From an uncultured Bacteroidales bacterium (GTDB lineage Bacteria > Bacteroidota > Bacteroidia > Bacteroidales > Paludibacteraceae), in NCBI GenBank assembly GCA_902778935.1, contig CACYZT010000016.1:1-39615 (forward strand): DNA of 39,615 nt, given 5' to 3'. The translations under genes were made by a program, and so were the position numbers. This document shows, piece after piece, positions 26,753 through 36,843 of this stretch; the stretch's first letter is position 1; every line of letters starts with the position of its first letter. Below the pieces are notes generated by a model, which saw only the letters and a list, made by a program, of their open reading frames with translations, had not been told where the DNA came from and made no database searches.

Positions 26753-27661
26753 TTAAAAATTCGGGTTGGTCGATTCGGCCACGTAGCCTTGCGTAGGCTC
26801 GCAGGTACCGTTATAGTTCTGTATTTTTGCGTTCACCAGGATGGTATCGCCTACCGCCAGCTGGTTCACGTTCGTGAACTTGTTGTTTCCTTTGCCCTTG
26901 AGACGATAGCACGTTGCTACGCCTGCGCCGTCCGAGATGTTGAATACCGCATTGCCGTACGAGGTGTCGAGCGACTCGATGCTCACTACCACGCCGCGAA
27001 TCTTGTATTCCTCGGTCGAAGTGGCTTTGTTTGCCAGCGTAGCGCTCACTTTCTCCGCACCCGTAACGCTCAGCTCACCCTCTGCCGGCTCGGGGCAACC
27101 GGGGAACTGGAAGGGGAACATCTCGTTGAAATGCGGATTGCTGGAGGCGGTGATGTGGCAAAGACCGTTGGACTCGTACACAGTACCGTTATAATTGGTC
27201 GTATAGCAGCTGATGACGATGAAATCGCCTAACTGCACGCACTCGAGGTCGGGCAACTTAGCTCCGAACCGGCCGAGCACGCGGTACGCATAGAACTGCT
27301 TGTCGCCCTTGCCGTCCTCGCGGGCACTGAGATAGACGTAGTCGTTTCCGTATTTGGGGAAATTGGTGTCAAAAGAAGCGTCGCGGTTGAAGCCCACAAC
27401 CCATCCTTTGATATAATATCTGTCTTCGGTCACAGCGCCGGAAGCGAGTTTCTTGGTCATGTCCACCGCCTGGTTGACATTTATCGCGCTCGGAGGCACC
27501 GCTACGCCCTCCGGATCGGGAGTCGGCTGAGGATCCACTACCACAGGAATGGAGTCCGTATTGAAGCGATTGTCTCCGGGGGCATTGATATACGGAGACT
27601 CCTTGCAGCCGACCATCGTCAGCGCAACGACTGCATTCAATACTAAAATGCTCTTTTTCAT
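26753..27661 (-). CDS. lipoprotein with two OB-fold-like domains
   Basis: 302 residues from ATG 27661. The N-terminus MKKSILVLNAVVALTMVGC is a lipoprotein signal with Cys19 as the lipidated residue. An in-frame ATG at 27694 would add 11 residues (MKTETNRAAKA) and cannot be ruled out, since the promoter lies at 27762-27793. Two similar halves follow: RYYIKGWVVGF...YVYLSARED (about 90-150) and EYKIRGVVVSIESLDTSYGNAVFNISDG (about 215-240), then VGDTILVNAKIQNYNG. This layout matches Bacteroidetes lipoproteins with OB-fold-like domains. Exact function unknown; probably surface or periplasm facing. First gene of the run ending in the endonuclease. Confidence 0.65.
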   Translation of the reverse strand: MKKSILVLNAVVALTMVGCKESPYINAPGDNRFNTDSIPVVVDPQPTPDPEGVAVPPSAINVNQAVDMTKKLASGAVTEDRYYIKGWVVGFNRDASFDTNFPKYGNDYVYLSAREDGKGDKQFYAYRVLGRFGAKLPDLECVQLGDFIVISCYTTNYNGTVYESNGLCHITASSNPHFNEMFPFQFPGCPEPAEGELSVTGAEKVSATLANKATSTEEYKIRGVVVSIESLDTSYGNAVFNISDGAGVATCYRLKGKGNNKFTNVNQLAVGDTILVNAKIQNYNGTCEPTQGYVAESTNPNF

Positions 27662-27761
27662 AGCCTTAGCGGCACGATTTGTTTCTGTTTTCATATTCTT
27701 CTATTTTTACGATATTATCTTCAAGGCTTGCGCACTACGCGCATGTTCTTAAAAAAGCATG

Positions 27762-27793
27762 CAAAGGTACAAAAAAAATCTCACGCGCGCAAA
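27762..27793 (-). promoter_or_regulatory. promoter of the lipoprotein-ppiD-ampG-pssA-endonuclease run
   Basis: Minus strand: TTTG (27793-27790), 20-bp spacer with CGCGCGTGAG at its start, TACCTTTG (27769-27762), CATGC. Divergent from the infC promoter, 35 bases between the two outer boxes. Confidence 0.75.
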
Positions 27794-27828
27794 TATTTAT
27801 AAAAAAAAGTGAAAAAAAATGCACTTTT

Positions 27829-27860
27829 CTTGCGTATATCAGAAAATTGTTGTAATTTTG
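27829..27860 (+). promoter_or_regulatory. promoter of infC-rpmI-rplT
   Basis: CTTG (27829-27832), 20-bp spacer with CGTATATC at its start and ATTGTTG at its end, TAATTTTG (27853-27860), CAGG. Transcription start about 27867, which is past the only in-frame upstream ATG of infC (27809). Confidence 0.75.
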
Positions 27861-27943
27861 CAGGCTTTTTCGATGGTAGGGCAATTTGTGTCCGCGGCGA
27901 GAAGTATAGTATTAACCATAAAATAGTTAAAACAATAGTTACT

Positions 27944-28495
27944 ATTCCGCAAAGACCGCGCGGCGGTCGCGTTATTAAAGAGGACCCCCATCGTATCAAC
28001 GATAAGATACGCGGTGTCCAGCAGGTTCGCCTCATCGGCGACAATATTGAGCAAGGAATCTACTCCTTCCAACAGGCTATGAAAATAGCCGATGACCTCA
28101 ATCTCGACTTGGTTGAGATTGCTCCGACGGCTAATCCGCCTGTCTGTCGTGTCATCGATTACCAGAAATTCCTGTACGCTCAGAAGAAAAAGCAGAAAGA
28201 GGCGAAAGCCAACCAGAAGAAGCAGGAGGTCAAGGAGATTCGTTTCGGACCGCAGACGGATGACCATGACTACAACTTCAAGCTCAAGCACGCGATGGAG
28301 TTCCTTAAGGAAGGCAATAAAGTGAAGGCATACGTCTTCTTCCGCGGACGCTCGATTGTGTTCAAAGAGCAGGGAGAGTTGCTCCTGGCGCGTTTCGCCG
28401 CTGACCTCGAGGAGTACGGCAAACCCGAAAATGTGCCGAATCTCGAGGGCAAACGAATGATTATGTTCATCAGCCCCAAGAGTAGCAAAGGGTAA
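27944..28495 (+). CDS. infC: translation initiation factor IF-3, apparent ATT start
   Basis: 183 residues from ATT 27944. IF-3 marks: [56 protein letters not shown], and [10 protein letters not shown] at the end. An ATG at 27809 is in frame but lies upstream of the promoter's -7 box, and no ATG, GTG or TTG follows in frame before the conserved part. ATT at 27944 (then [18 protein letters not shown]) gives a normal length. E. coli infC also starts with ATT and is self-regulated through it; the same is inferred here. ATA 27935 or ATT 27911 are alternatives. A 17-codon open frame (27873-27926, [17 protein letters not shown]) precedes it in the leader. Confidence 0.9.
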   Translation: MPQRPRGGRVIKEDPHRINDKIRGVQQVRLIGDNIEQGIYSFQQAMKIADDLNLDLVEIAPTANPPVCRVIDYQKFLYAQKKKQKEAKANQKKQEVKEIRFGPQTDDHDYNFKLKHAMEFLKEGNKVKAYVFFRGRSIVFKEQGELLLARFAADLEEYGKPENVPNLEGKRMIMFISPKSSKG

Positions 28496-28527
28496 TTACG
28501 AGGGTATTACGAGGGTATTACGAGGGT
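28495..28527. repeat. three 11-bp tandem units starting at the infC stop
   Basis: ATTACGAGGGT occurs three times without change (28495-28505, 28506-28516, 28517-28527). The first base is the last base of the infC TAA stop. Confidence 0.85.
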
Positions 28528-28549
28528 AAACCGTATCCCACCTTACCCT

Positions 28550-28685
28550 ATAATATACTTTGTATATTATCCCGTGATTTTGAAAAATAACCCTTATTAG
28601 GGATAAAATAACATGCTCAATGGAGCATCAGTATAGCGCCCGCAGGCCTACCTTTAATTCGACGCCGAGTGCGCCGGGCTGCCTG
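28550..28685 (+). promoter_or_regulatory. structured leader before rpmI-rplT, possible L20-type autoregulatory site
   Basis: The 228-base infC-rpmI gap holds, after the repeats, hairpins ATAATATAC/GTATATTAT (28550-28570), CCCT/AGGG (28591-28602) and ATGCTC/GAGCAT (28613-28628). A last part follows in which GCCCG (28638-28642) can pair with CGGGC (28675-28679) and CAGGC (28643-28647) with GCCTG (28681-28685), an order that forms a pseudoknot. L20 controls its own operon through leader structures in other phyla; the same role is inferred here. No match to a named Rfam leader can be asserted by eye. Confidence 0.4.
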
Positions 28686-28723
28686 ACGGACGAAGTATTA
28701 ACAAATTAAATTATTATTACAAA

Positions 28724-28887
28724 ATGCCAAAGGTAAAAACGAACTCCGGTGCTAAAAAGCGTTTCACGCTTACCGGAACCGGTAAAATCAAGCGTAAGCA
28801 CGCTTACAAAAGTCACACTTGACTCATGTTGCTTTAGTAGATCAGACGAACATGCGCTCCGTACGTGAGATGCTCTTGCTTCGTTAA
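28724..28887 (+). pseudogene. rpmI: ribosomal protein L35 gene with internal frameshifting deletion
   Basis: Starts correctly ([20 protein letters not shown], then [11 protein letters not shown]) but meets TGA at 28820-28822 after 32 codons. From 28819 another frame gives the normal tail [20 protein letters not shown], then LR and stop at 28887. Between CAC (His, 28814-28816) and TTG (28819) only two bases remain where the family has about 12 residues (pattern ILTKKTKKxKRN), so about 34 bases are missing. L35 is a single-copy ribosomal protein and the neighbours infC and rplT are intact, so an assembly or sequencing error is likely; a real lesion with a second copy elsewhere is possible. Confidence 0.85.
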
Positions 28888-28919
28888 GTATTAACCACCA
28901 AAACTGAAAGGAAAGAGAA

Positions 28920-29288
28920 ATGCCAAGATCAGTAAATCACGTTGCTTCGCGCAACCGTCGTAAGAAGATCATGTCGCTCACCCGTGGTAACTTTGGTGGA
29001 CGTGCCAATGTTTGGACCGTAGCAAAGAACACATGGGAGAAAGGTTTGCAGTATGCTTACCGCGATCGTAAGAACAAAAAACGCACATTCCGTGCTCTCT
29101 GGATTCAGCGTATCAACGCTGCCGCTCGTCTCGAGGGACTGAGCTACAGCCAGTTGATGGGTTGCCTCAAGAAAGCAGGAATCGTCATCAACCGCAAGGC
29201 GCTGGCTGACCTCGCTATGAATCAACCCGCTGCCTTCAAGGCCGTTGTTGACCAGGCGAAGAAAAAAGCAGAAAAAGCTGCTAAGTAA
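28920..29288 (+). CDS. rplT: large ribosomal subunit protein L20
   Basis: 122 residues, full length. Opens [20 protein letters not shown] and contains [37 protein letters not shown] and [12 protein letters not shown], all L20 marks, with an Ala/Lys-rich tail. Binds 23S rRNA early in 50S assembly and, in other bacteria, represses its own operon. Follows rpmI by 32 bases; a purine-rich stretch (GGAAAGAG) precedes the ATG. A strong terminator follows at 29359. Confidence 0.97.
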   Translation: MPRSVNHVASRNRRKKIMSLTRGNFGGRANVWTVAKNTWEKGLQYAYRDRKNKKRTFRALWIQRINAAARLEGLSYSQLMGCLKKAGIVINRKALADLAMNQPAAFKAVVDQAKKKAEKAAK

Positions 29289-29294
29289 GGTAAA

Positions 29295-29330
29295 ACGATT
29301 CGATTTATCGAAATTTCGATATTTCGATAT
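29295..29330. repeat. short repeats of CGAAAT/ATTTCG after the rplT stop
   Basis: Within 36 bases just past the rplT stop, CGATT is repeated (29297-29305) and ATTTCGAT occurs twice (29313-29320, 29321-29328). The stretch also contains the palindrome ATCGAAATTTCGAT. The ATCGAAAT motif recurs as a tandem pair after the AAA ATPase gene (38232-38247). Confidence 0.5.
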
Positions 29331-29359
29331 CCCGAAAAAAAGTTCTTACAAACAAAAAG

Positions 29360-29386
29360 GCTCGCAGGAATGCGAGCTCTTTTTTT
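29360..29386 (+). terminator. Rho-independent terminator of infC-rpmI-rplT
   Basis: 7-bp stem GCTCGCA (29360-29366) / TGCGAGC (29371-29377), loop GGAA, then TCT and a T run to 29386. Confidence 0.88.
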
Positions 29387-29410
29387 GTGCCTTATATTAT
29401 AATCTTCGGT

Positions 29411-29860
29411 TTATAGTTCTGCGGAGTCGAGGAGGATGGTGACGGGACCGTCGTTGATGAAATCGACTTTCATGTCTGCGCCGAAACGGCCGGTCTCGAC
29501 CTGCAAGCCGTACTCCGAACGGAGACGGGCATTGAAATAATCATACAAGGGAGCCGCGGTCTCAGGGCGTGCGGCGCGGATGAAGGACGGCCGGTTACCT
29601 TTCTTGCAATCAGCATAGAGCGTGAACTGGGAGATAGACAGAATAGCACCGTCCACATCCTTGAGCGCGAGGTTCATCTTTCCTTCTGAGTCCTCGAAGA
29701 CACGCATCTGTGCCACTTTTTTGGCAAGCAGGTCCGCTTGTGCTTCTGAGTCTCCATCGGTCACACCGACTAACAGCAGAAATCCTCTGCCGATCTGACC
29801 GACCGTCACTCCGTCTATGCGCACTTCGGCGCGGGAACAACGCTGAACGACTACTCGCAT
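29411..29860 (-). CDS. dtd: D-aminoacyl-tRNA deacylase
   Basis: 149 residues, normal length. Opens MRVVVQRCSRAEVRIDG; the two active-site motifs are present: SQFTLYADC (SQxT) and NDGPVTILLD (NxGPxT). Removes D-amino acids wrongly attached to tRNA, in the cytoplasm. It lies 22 bases after dapA on the same strand and is probably the last gene of the nuclease-ligA-dapA run, converging on the rplT terminator. Confidence 0.95.
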   Translation of the reverse strand: MRVVVQRCSRAEVRIDGVTVGQIGRGFLLLVGVTDGDSEAQADLLAKKVAQMRVFEDSEGKMNLALKDVDGAILSISQFTLYADCKKGNRPSFIRAARPETAAPLYDYFNARLRSEYGLQVETGRFGADMKVDFINDGPVTILLDSAEL

Positions 29861-29882
29861 GGCTAATTTCCGACAGATGTTT

Positions 29883-30806
29883 CTATAAAATTGCCGCTAT
29901 TTGACTCTCCAGTTCCTTGCTGGCGGGAACGAGCGGAAGGCGGAGGTGGTTCGAGATGATGCCTTTTTGCGCCAGCACGGCTTTGATGCCCACAGGGTTG
30001 CCTTCGGCAAAGAGCAGTTTCACCATCTCTGCGTAACGGGCTTGGAGCTCTCGGTCTTGGTTATGCACGATATGCCAAAAGTCCTCAGGGAAGGCGTTCG
30101 AAGCCACAGAGATGAGTCCTGCTCCGCCGGCTTCCATAACCTCACAGGCGATACCGTCATCGCCGGAGATGACTAATAGACCGGCTTCGCCTGACAGACC
30201 GCTTTGCTGACAGACCGCTTCGCTGTTAGACCGCTTCGCTGTTAGACCGATTAACCTTTTTATTTGTTCTATGTTGCCGCTGGCTTCTTTGATGGCGATG
30301 ATTTTATCGGGGTGGGCATGATAGATGCGCATAACGGTCTCGGGCAGCAGGTTGACTCCTGTGCGTCCCGGTACATTGTATAGAATGACAGGAATCGGAC
30401 TTGCCTCCGCTATTGCGCAGAAATGTTGGAACAGGCCTTCCTGATTAGGTTTATTGTAGTACGGGCATACGCTAAGGATAGCGGTAAAGTCTAGGATTAG
30501 CTCGTCTTTCATAGCCTTTAGGTCCGAGATCACCTGTGCGGTGTTATTGCCTCCGACGCCTAAGACCAGCGGAATTTGGTGTTGGCTTGAGCTTTGGTGT
30601 TGGTGGACATAATCGACGATGAAGCGGCACACCTCTCGTTTCTCTTCGGCGGTCATAGTAGCGGCTTCGCCGGTGGTACCAAGGACGACGAGATAATCCA
30701 CGTATCCGGTCAGTTGCGTGTCTAAAAGCCGTGCAAGGGCTTCGTAATCAACACTTTGGTCTGCTTTGAAAGGCGTAATCAACGCCGTGCCTAATCCTTT
30801 AATCAT
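29883..30806 (-). CDS. dapA: 4-hydroxy-tetrahydrodipicolinate synthase with repeat-coded insertion
   Basis: 307 residues. Catalytic Lys173 (AIKEASGN), Tyr143 (LYNVPGRTG) and the GTTGE loop (43-47) are all present. Condenses pyruvate with aspartate semialdehyde toward lysine and diaminopimelate. Two parts are unlike the family: QHQSSSQHQ (about 69-77), coded by an 18-bp repeat, and about 17 extra residues (KRSNSEAVCQQSGLSGEAG, about 191-209) coded by four 16-bp repeat units (30178-30250). Both fall between secondary-structure elements, and the frame stays open, so the enzyme may still work. The start overlaps the preceding gene by eight bases. Confidence 0.93.
   Translation of the reverse strand: MIKGLGTALITPFKADQSVDYEALARLLDTQLTGYVDYLVVLGTTGEAATMTAEEKREVCRFIVDYVHQHQSSSQHQIPLVLGVGGNNTAQVISDLKAMKDELILDFTAILSVCPYYNKPNQEGLFQHFCAIAEASPIPVILYNVPGRTGVNLLPETVMRIYHAHPDKIIAIKEASGNIEQIKRLIGLTAKRSNSEAVCQQSGLSGEAGLLVISGDDGIACEVMEAGGAGLISVASNAFPEDFWHIVHNQDRELQARYAEMVKLLFAEGNPVGIKAVLAQKGIISNHLRLPLVPASKELESQIAAIL
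30178..30250. repeat. 16-bp tandem repeat array inside dapA
   Basis: Units starting AGACCG: an 18-bp first copy (30178-30195), then AGACCGCTTTGCTGAC (30196-30211), AGACCGCTTCGCTGTT (30212-30227), the same again (30228-30243), and a partial AGACCGA. The whole array reads in frame through dapA. The same unit occurs in the ferredoxin leader (36311-36438). Confidence 0.85.
30575..30603. repeat. 18-bp-period direct repeat inside dapA
   Basis: TTTGGTGTTGG at 30575-30585 and again at 30593-30603. The period is a multiple of three and codes QHQSSSQHQ. Confidence 0.6.
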
Positions 30807-31344
30807 TGCTTTTGATGGTTGTAAGGTATTTCATGATTTGCTCGAAGAGCGCACTTGCTTCGACGGGTAAGGGTTCACCTTGTTCATTGTGCGAGGCAGG
30901 CATGGCGATGAGCATGTCGTGGATGCCTTCACAGATGTTCATTCCTGCTTTGAAGTCCGCATCGGTGTACATAGCGATGTAACGGAGCGGCAAGAGCGGT
31001 TGTGTCGTGAGGTCGATGAGCAGGTCATAGTGCTCGGCCTGCAGGTCGCTGAGCACATAATCGCGTGGTTTGCCGAACAGGTTATAATCCTGCAAACCGA
31101 GAATACGGCTCTGGGGCAGAATAAGCGTTTGTATCTCTTTCTTTGCCACAAAGCCCCACATCGTTACATCCATTCGTCTGCGGAGCAGTTCCTGACGAAT
31201 GGCTTTGATTTTGTCATTTCGCTCAAGCACATCGCTCTCATAGATAAGCAGCACTTTGAGCGGTTGGTCCAAATGCGGGAAACGCGGGTTGCGGTCCGGC
31301 ATTTTCTTGCGTAAATAATCAAATATTCGTTGTTTAAGACTCAT
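30799..31344 (-). CDS. DUF6913-like conserved protein
   Basis: 181 residues, no signal peptide or membrane helix. Features: LKVLLIYESDVLERNDKIKA (a Rossmann-like first strand), DVTMWGFVAKKE, and YDLLIDLTTQPLLPLRYIAM. This layout matches a conserved Bacteroidetes family found beside dapA and ligA, to my recollection DUF6913; the name is not certain. Function unknown. The gene overlaps dapA by eight bases and begins 23 bases after ligA, so it belongs to the same operon. Confidence 0.6.
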   Translation of the reverse strand: MSLKQRIFDYLRKKMPDRNPRFPHLDQPLKVLLIYESDVLERNDKIKAIRQELLRRRMDVTMWGFVAKKEIQTLILPQSRILGLQDYNLFGKPRDYVLSDLQAEHYDLLIDLTTQPLLPLRYIAMYTDADFKAGMNICEGIHDMLIAMPASHNEQGEPLPVEASALFEQIMKYLTTIKSND

Positions 31345-31367
31345 TCTTAATTCGTAATTTAGAAGTT

Positions 31368-34978
<3,611 letters not shown>

Positions 34979-34997
34979 TTTTTTTCAATTTTCGGCA

Positions 34998-35029
34998 CAA
35001 AGGTACAATTTTTTTTCGAAATGTGCAAA
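34998..35029 (-). promoter_or_regulatory. promoter of the nuclease-ligA-dapA-dtd run
   Basis: Minus strand: TTTG (35029-35026), 20-bp spacer with CACATTTC at its start, TACCTTTG (35005-34998). Divergent from the promoter at 35045-35076. Confidence 0.8.
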
Positions 35030-35044
35030 TAATAATTCATAAAA

Positions 35045-35076
35045 TTTGCATATATGCAATTTTTGTTGTAACTTTG
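35045..35076 (+). promoter_or_regulatory. promoter of the divIC/ftsB-like gene and ruvC
   Basis: TTTG (35045-35048), 20-bp spacer with CATATATG at its start and TTTGTTG at its end, TAACTTTG (35069-35076), CAGCG. Fixes the gene start at 35097. Confidence 0.82.
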
Positions 35077-35096
35077 CAGCGAAAAATGGAAATGAT

Positions 35097-35396
35097 ATGA
35101 AGTTTTCTGAGTTTTGGGAGACGATAAAGATTCGCAAATGGGGCAAATATGTGATTACATTGTTGCTCTTTTTGGTGGTGTTTCTTTTTATCGGCGACCA
35201 GAGTGTTATTCAGTTTGTGAAGCGCGGTCGTGAGATTCGCCATTTGAAGGAACAGCGCGACATGTACCGTGAGGGAACAGAGAAAGCGCAACGGGAGATT
35301 CAGACGCTTCATCATCCGGACAGCCTTGAGCGTTACGCGCGCGAACAATATTATATGCATACGAGCAACGAGGAAATCTATCTCGTTGAAGAGTAA
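35097..35396 (+). CDS. FtsB/DivIC-like septum formation initiator
   Basis: 99 residues. Short cytoplasmic N-terminus, one membrane helix at about 17-34 (KYVITLLLFLVVFLFIG), then a periplasmic coiled coil (REIRHLKEQRDMYREGTEKA) and a C-terminal YAREQYYMHTSNEEIYLVEE that matches the DivIC/FtsB end motif. Part of the divisome complex with FtsL and FtsQ. An in-frame ATG at 35046 lies upstream of the -7 box and is excluded. The stop is followed at once by three 8-bp repeats. Confidence 0.88.
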   Translation: MKFSEFWETIKIRKWGKYVITLLLFLVVFLFIGDQSVIQFVKRGREIRHLKEQRDMYREGTEKAQREIQTLHHPDSLERYAREQYYMHTSNEEIYLVEE

Positions 35397-35420
35397 TTCA
35401 AATCTTCAAATCTTCAAATT
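35397..35420. repeat. three 8-bp tandem units after the divIC/ftsB-like stop
   Basis: TTCAAATC, TTCAAATC, TTCAAATT, beginning on the base right after the TAA stop and ending four bases before the next ATG. Confidence 0.85.
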
Positions 35421-35424
35421 TTGT

Positions 35425-35586
35425 ATGAAACTATCATCAATACTATTGATAATCGGGCTGGTCATCCTCGCCGTAGGTGCAGCTCTGAGCACGGCAAAAA
35501 TAGAGCCGTGGGGCGATTATGTGCTCATTTTGGGCGCAGTAGTGGTCATCATCCGCGGTTTTGTGCGCAATCGGGAGAAAGATTAA
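35425..35586 (+). CDS. 53-residue membrane protein
   Basis: MKLSSILLIIGLVILAVGAA forms one membrane helix; after ALSTAKIEPWGDY comes a second helix (VLILGAVVVIIRGF) and a basic end (VRNREKD). A two-helix hairpin of unknown function. It sits between the divisome gene and ruvC with short gaps, so it is translated from the same message. Codon use and hydrophobic pattern look real. I recognise no family. Confidence 0.65.
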   Translation: MKLSSILLIIGLVILAVGAALSTAKIEPWGDYVLILGAVVVIIRGFVRNREKD

Positions 35587-35611
35587 CAATTTAACAGTTT
35601 AACTATTTAAC
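35582..35611. repeat. degenerate 8-9 bp TTTAAC repeats over the stop of the small membrane protein gene
   Basis: Four copies of TTAAC spaced 8-9 bases (ATTAACA, ATTTAACAG, TTTAACTA, TTTAACG), starting within the last codon and stop, ending five bases before the ruvC ATG. Confidence 0.7.
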
Positions 35612-35615
35612 GTGA

Positions 35616-36245
35616 ATGCAGGACTTCGTCCGGAATGAACATATAATTTTGGGTGTCGATCCGGGTACGCTGTTTATGGGTTATGCGCTGCTCAAGACGG
35701 TTGGCCAACAGGTTGAAATACTGGAGTTTGGCGCGTATGATGTGCATAAGCTTGAAGGTCAATATCCGCGTTTGCAGAAGGAGTTTTTCTTTCTGCAGGA
35801 GTTGATTGATAAATATCATCCTACTTGTTTGGCGATTGAGACGCAGTTTGTCGATAAGAACCCGCAAACGATGATTAAAATCGTTCATGCGCAGGGTGTG
35901 GCGATAGCAGCTGCTTTGAGCAAAGATGTGCCGATTTATGAGTATTCGCCGATGAAAATCAAGATGGCGATTACGGGTAACGGTCACTCGACCAAACAGC
36001 AGGTGGCAGGCATGCTCCAGCATTTTTTGCACATTCCCGATGAACAGATGCCCAAGAAACTGGACGCGACCGATGCGCTGGGAATAGCCTATTGTCACTA
36101 CCTACAATTGGGTATGCCGGTTAGCGAAGGCGGAGCGAAAGACTGGACTACGTACGCCAAGCGTAAAGGACTGACAGACAAAGGGTTAACAGGTCCGAAC
36201 GCCCAACTGATGGCTGCGCTGGCGAGTGCAAAAAAGAAAAAATAA
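35616..36245 (+). CDS. ruvC: Holliday junction resolvase RuvC
   Basis: 209 residues. Catalytic acids visible: D15 in ILGVDPGT, Glu in LAIETQFVDKN (about 73-83), and the C-terminal Asp pair in KKLDATDALGIAYCH. MKIKMAITGNG is also typical. Resolves four-way junctions with RuvA and RuvB. The C-terminus is longer than usual, about 35 Lys- and Ala-rich residues after MPVSEGG, ending AKKKK. Third gene of its operon; no clear terminator after it, and the next promoter starts 20 bases past its stop. Confidence 0.93.
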   Translation: MQDFVRNEHIILGVDPGTLFMGYALLKTVGQQVEILEFGAYDVHKLEGQYPRLQKEFFFLQELIDKYHPTCLAIETQFVDKNPQTMIKIVHAQGVAIAAALSKDVPIYEYSPMKIKMAITGNGHSTKQQVAGMLQHFLHIPDEQMPKKLDATDALGIAYCHYLQLGMPVSEGGAKDWTTYAKRKGLTDKGLTGPNAQLMAALASAKKKK

Positions 36246-36265
36246 TCATTTTTCTATCCCTAAAA

Positions 36266-36297
36266 TTTGGTAGTGTCAAAAAAATGTTGTATCTTTG
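36266..36297 (+). promoter_or_regulatory. promoter of the ferredoxin gene
   Basis: TTTG (36266-36269), 20-bp spacer with GTAGTGTC at its start and TGTTG at its end, TATCTTTG (36290-36297), CACCGG. The message would have a leader of about 160 bases filled with repeats. Confidence 0.8.
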
Positions 36298-36310
36298 CAC
36301 CGGAATTGGA

Positions 36311-36438
36311 AGACCGGCTGCGCCTGACAGAATACAGACCGACTGCGTCTGACAGAGTACAGACCTATTATGAAAGGTGAATCAGTCTGTCAGCGAGAGA
36401 AACGAGCGGTCTGTCAGTGAAACGGTCTGTCAACAAAG
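36311..36438. repeat. repeat array in the ferredoxin leader, related to the dapA array
   Basis: First part: two 25-bp units beginning AGACCGGCTGCGCCTGACAG (36311-36335 and 36336-36360, four differences). Second part, opposite orientation: CAGTCTGTCAGCGAG (36383 on), CGGTCTGTCAGTGAAA (36407-36422), CGGTCTGTCAACAAAG (36423-36438). The two parts are mutually complementary and could form a long hairpin in the leader RNA. The 16-mer differs by one or two bases from units within dapA. Confidence 0.8.
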
Positions 36439-36465
36439 TAATCTTTAATCTAAAATTAAAATATT

Positions 36466-36630
36466 ATGGCTTACAAGATTTCAACTGATTGTATCGCTTG
36501 CGGTACTTGTATCGATGAATGTCCGATGGGTGCTATCTCTGAGGGCGAACACTATTCGATTGATCCGGACGTTTGCACGGAGTGCGGAACGTGTGCAGAT
36601 GTTTGCCCGAGTGGGGCAATCAGCCTGTAA
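36466..36630 (+). CDS. 2[4Fe-4S] ferredoxin
   Basis: 54 residues. Two CxxCxxCxxxCP clusters: Cys 9, 12, 15, 19 (CIACGTCIDECP) and Cys 37, 40, 43, 47 (CTECGTCADVCP). Clostridial-type small electron carrier, the usual acceptor of pyruvate:ferredoxin oxidoreductase, whose gene lies 1.65 kb downstream. Own promoter and own terminator, so it is made as a short separate message with a 160-base repeat-rich leader. Confidence 0.96.
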   Translation: MAYKISTDCIACGTCIDECPMGAISEGEHYSIDPDVCTECGTCADVCPSGAISL

Positions 36631-36664
36631 AAGGTGGATTTTTTACCGAAAATCGTGTAATTTT

Positions 36665-36698
36665 GAGGGATAACAAGTGTTATTCCTCATTTTTTTTG
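36665..36698 (+). terminator. Rho-independent terminator of the ferredoxin gene
   Basis: 10-bp stem GAGGGATAAC (36665-36674) / GTTATTCCTC (36679-36688) with one G-T pair, loop AAGT, followed by AT and a run of T to 36697. Confidence 0.85.
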
Positions 36699-36718
36699 TA
36701 AAAAATGTAAAGTAAACC

Positions 36719-36749
36719 TTGCAAATATCAATTTTTTTTTGTACCTTTG
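36719..36749 (+). promoter_or_regulatory. promoter of the AAA ATPase gene and nifJ
   Basis: TTG (36719-36721), 20-bp spacer with CAAATATC straddling its start and a T run at its end, TACCTTTG (36742-36749), CAGCG. The leader is about 90 bases and holds a 16-codon open frame (36815-36865, MLKAKKITYIWRKKLH) that overlaps the gene start at 36844. Confidence 0.8.
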
Positions 36750-36843
36750 CAGCGTGATTTCATTTGTTTAGTTCTGGAGGCTAAAAAAATCGTGCCGTAG
36801 GCAGGGTGTTTATCATGCTGAAGGCAAAGAAAATTACCTATAT

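Noticed and set aside
28495-28527. iterons or CRISPR-like repeats
   Set aside because: Only three contiguous 11-mers with no spacers, right at the infC stop inside a ribosomal operon; no replication gene nearby.
36311-36438. CRISPR array
   Set aside because: Units follow each other directly or in opposite orientation without unique spacers of constant length, and there are no cas genes.
36658-36665. TAATTTTG as a promoter -7 box
   Set aside because: No TTTG 20 bp upstream, and it runs directly into the ferredoxin terminator stem.
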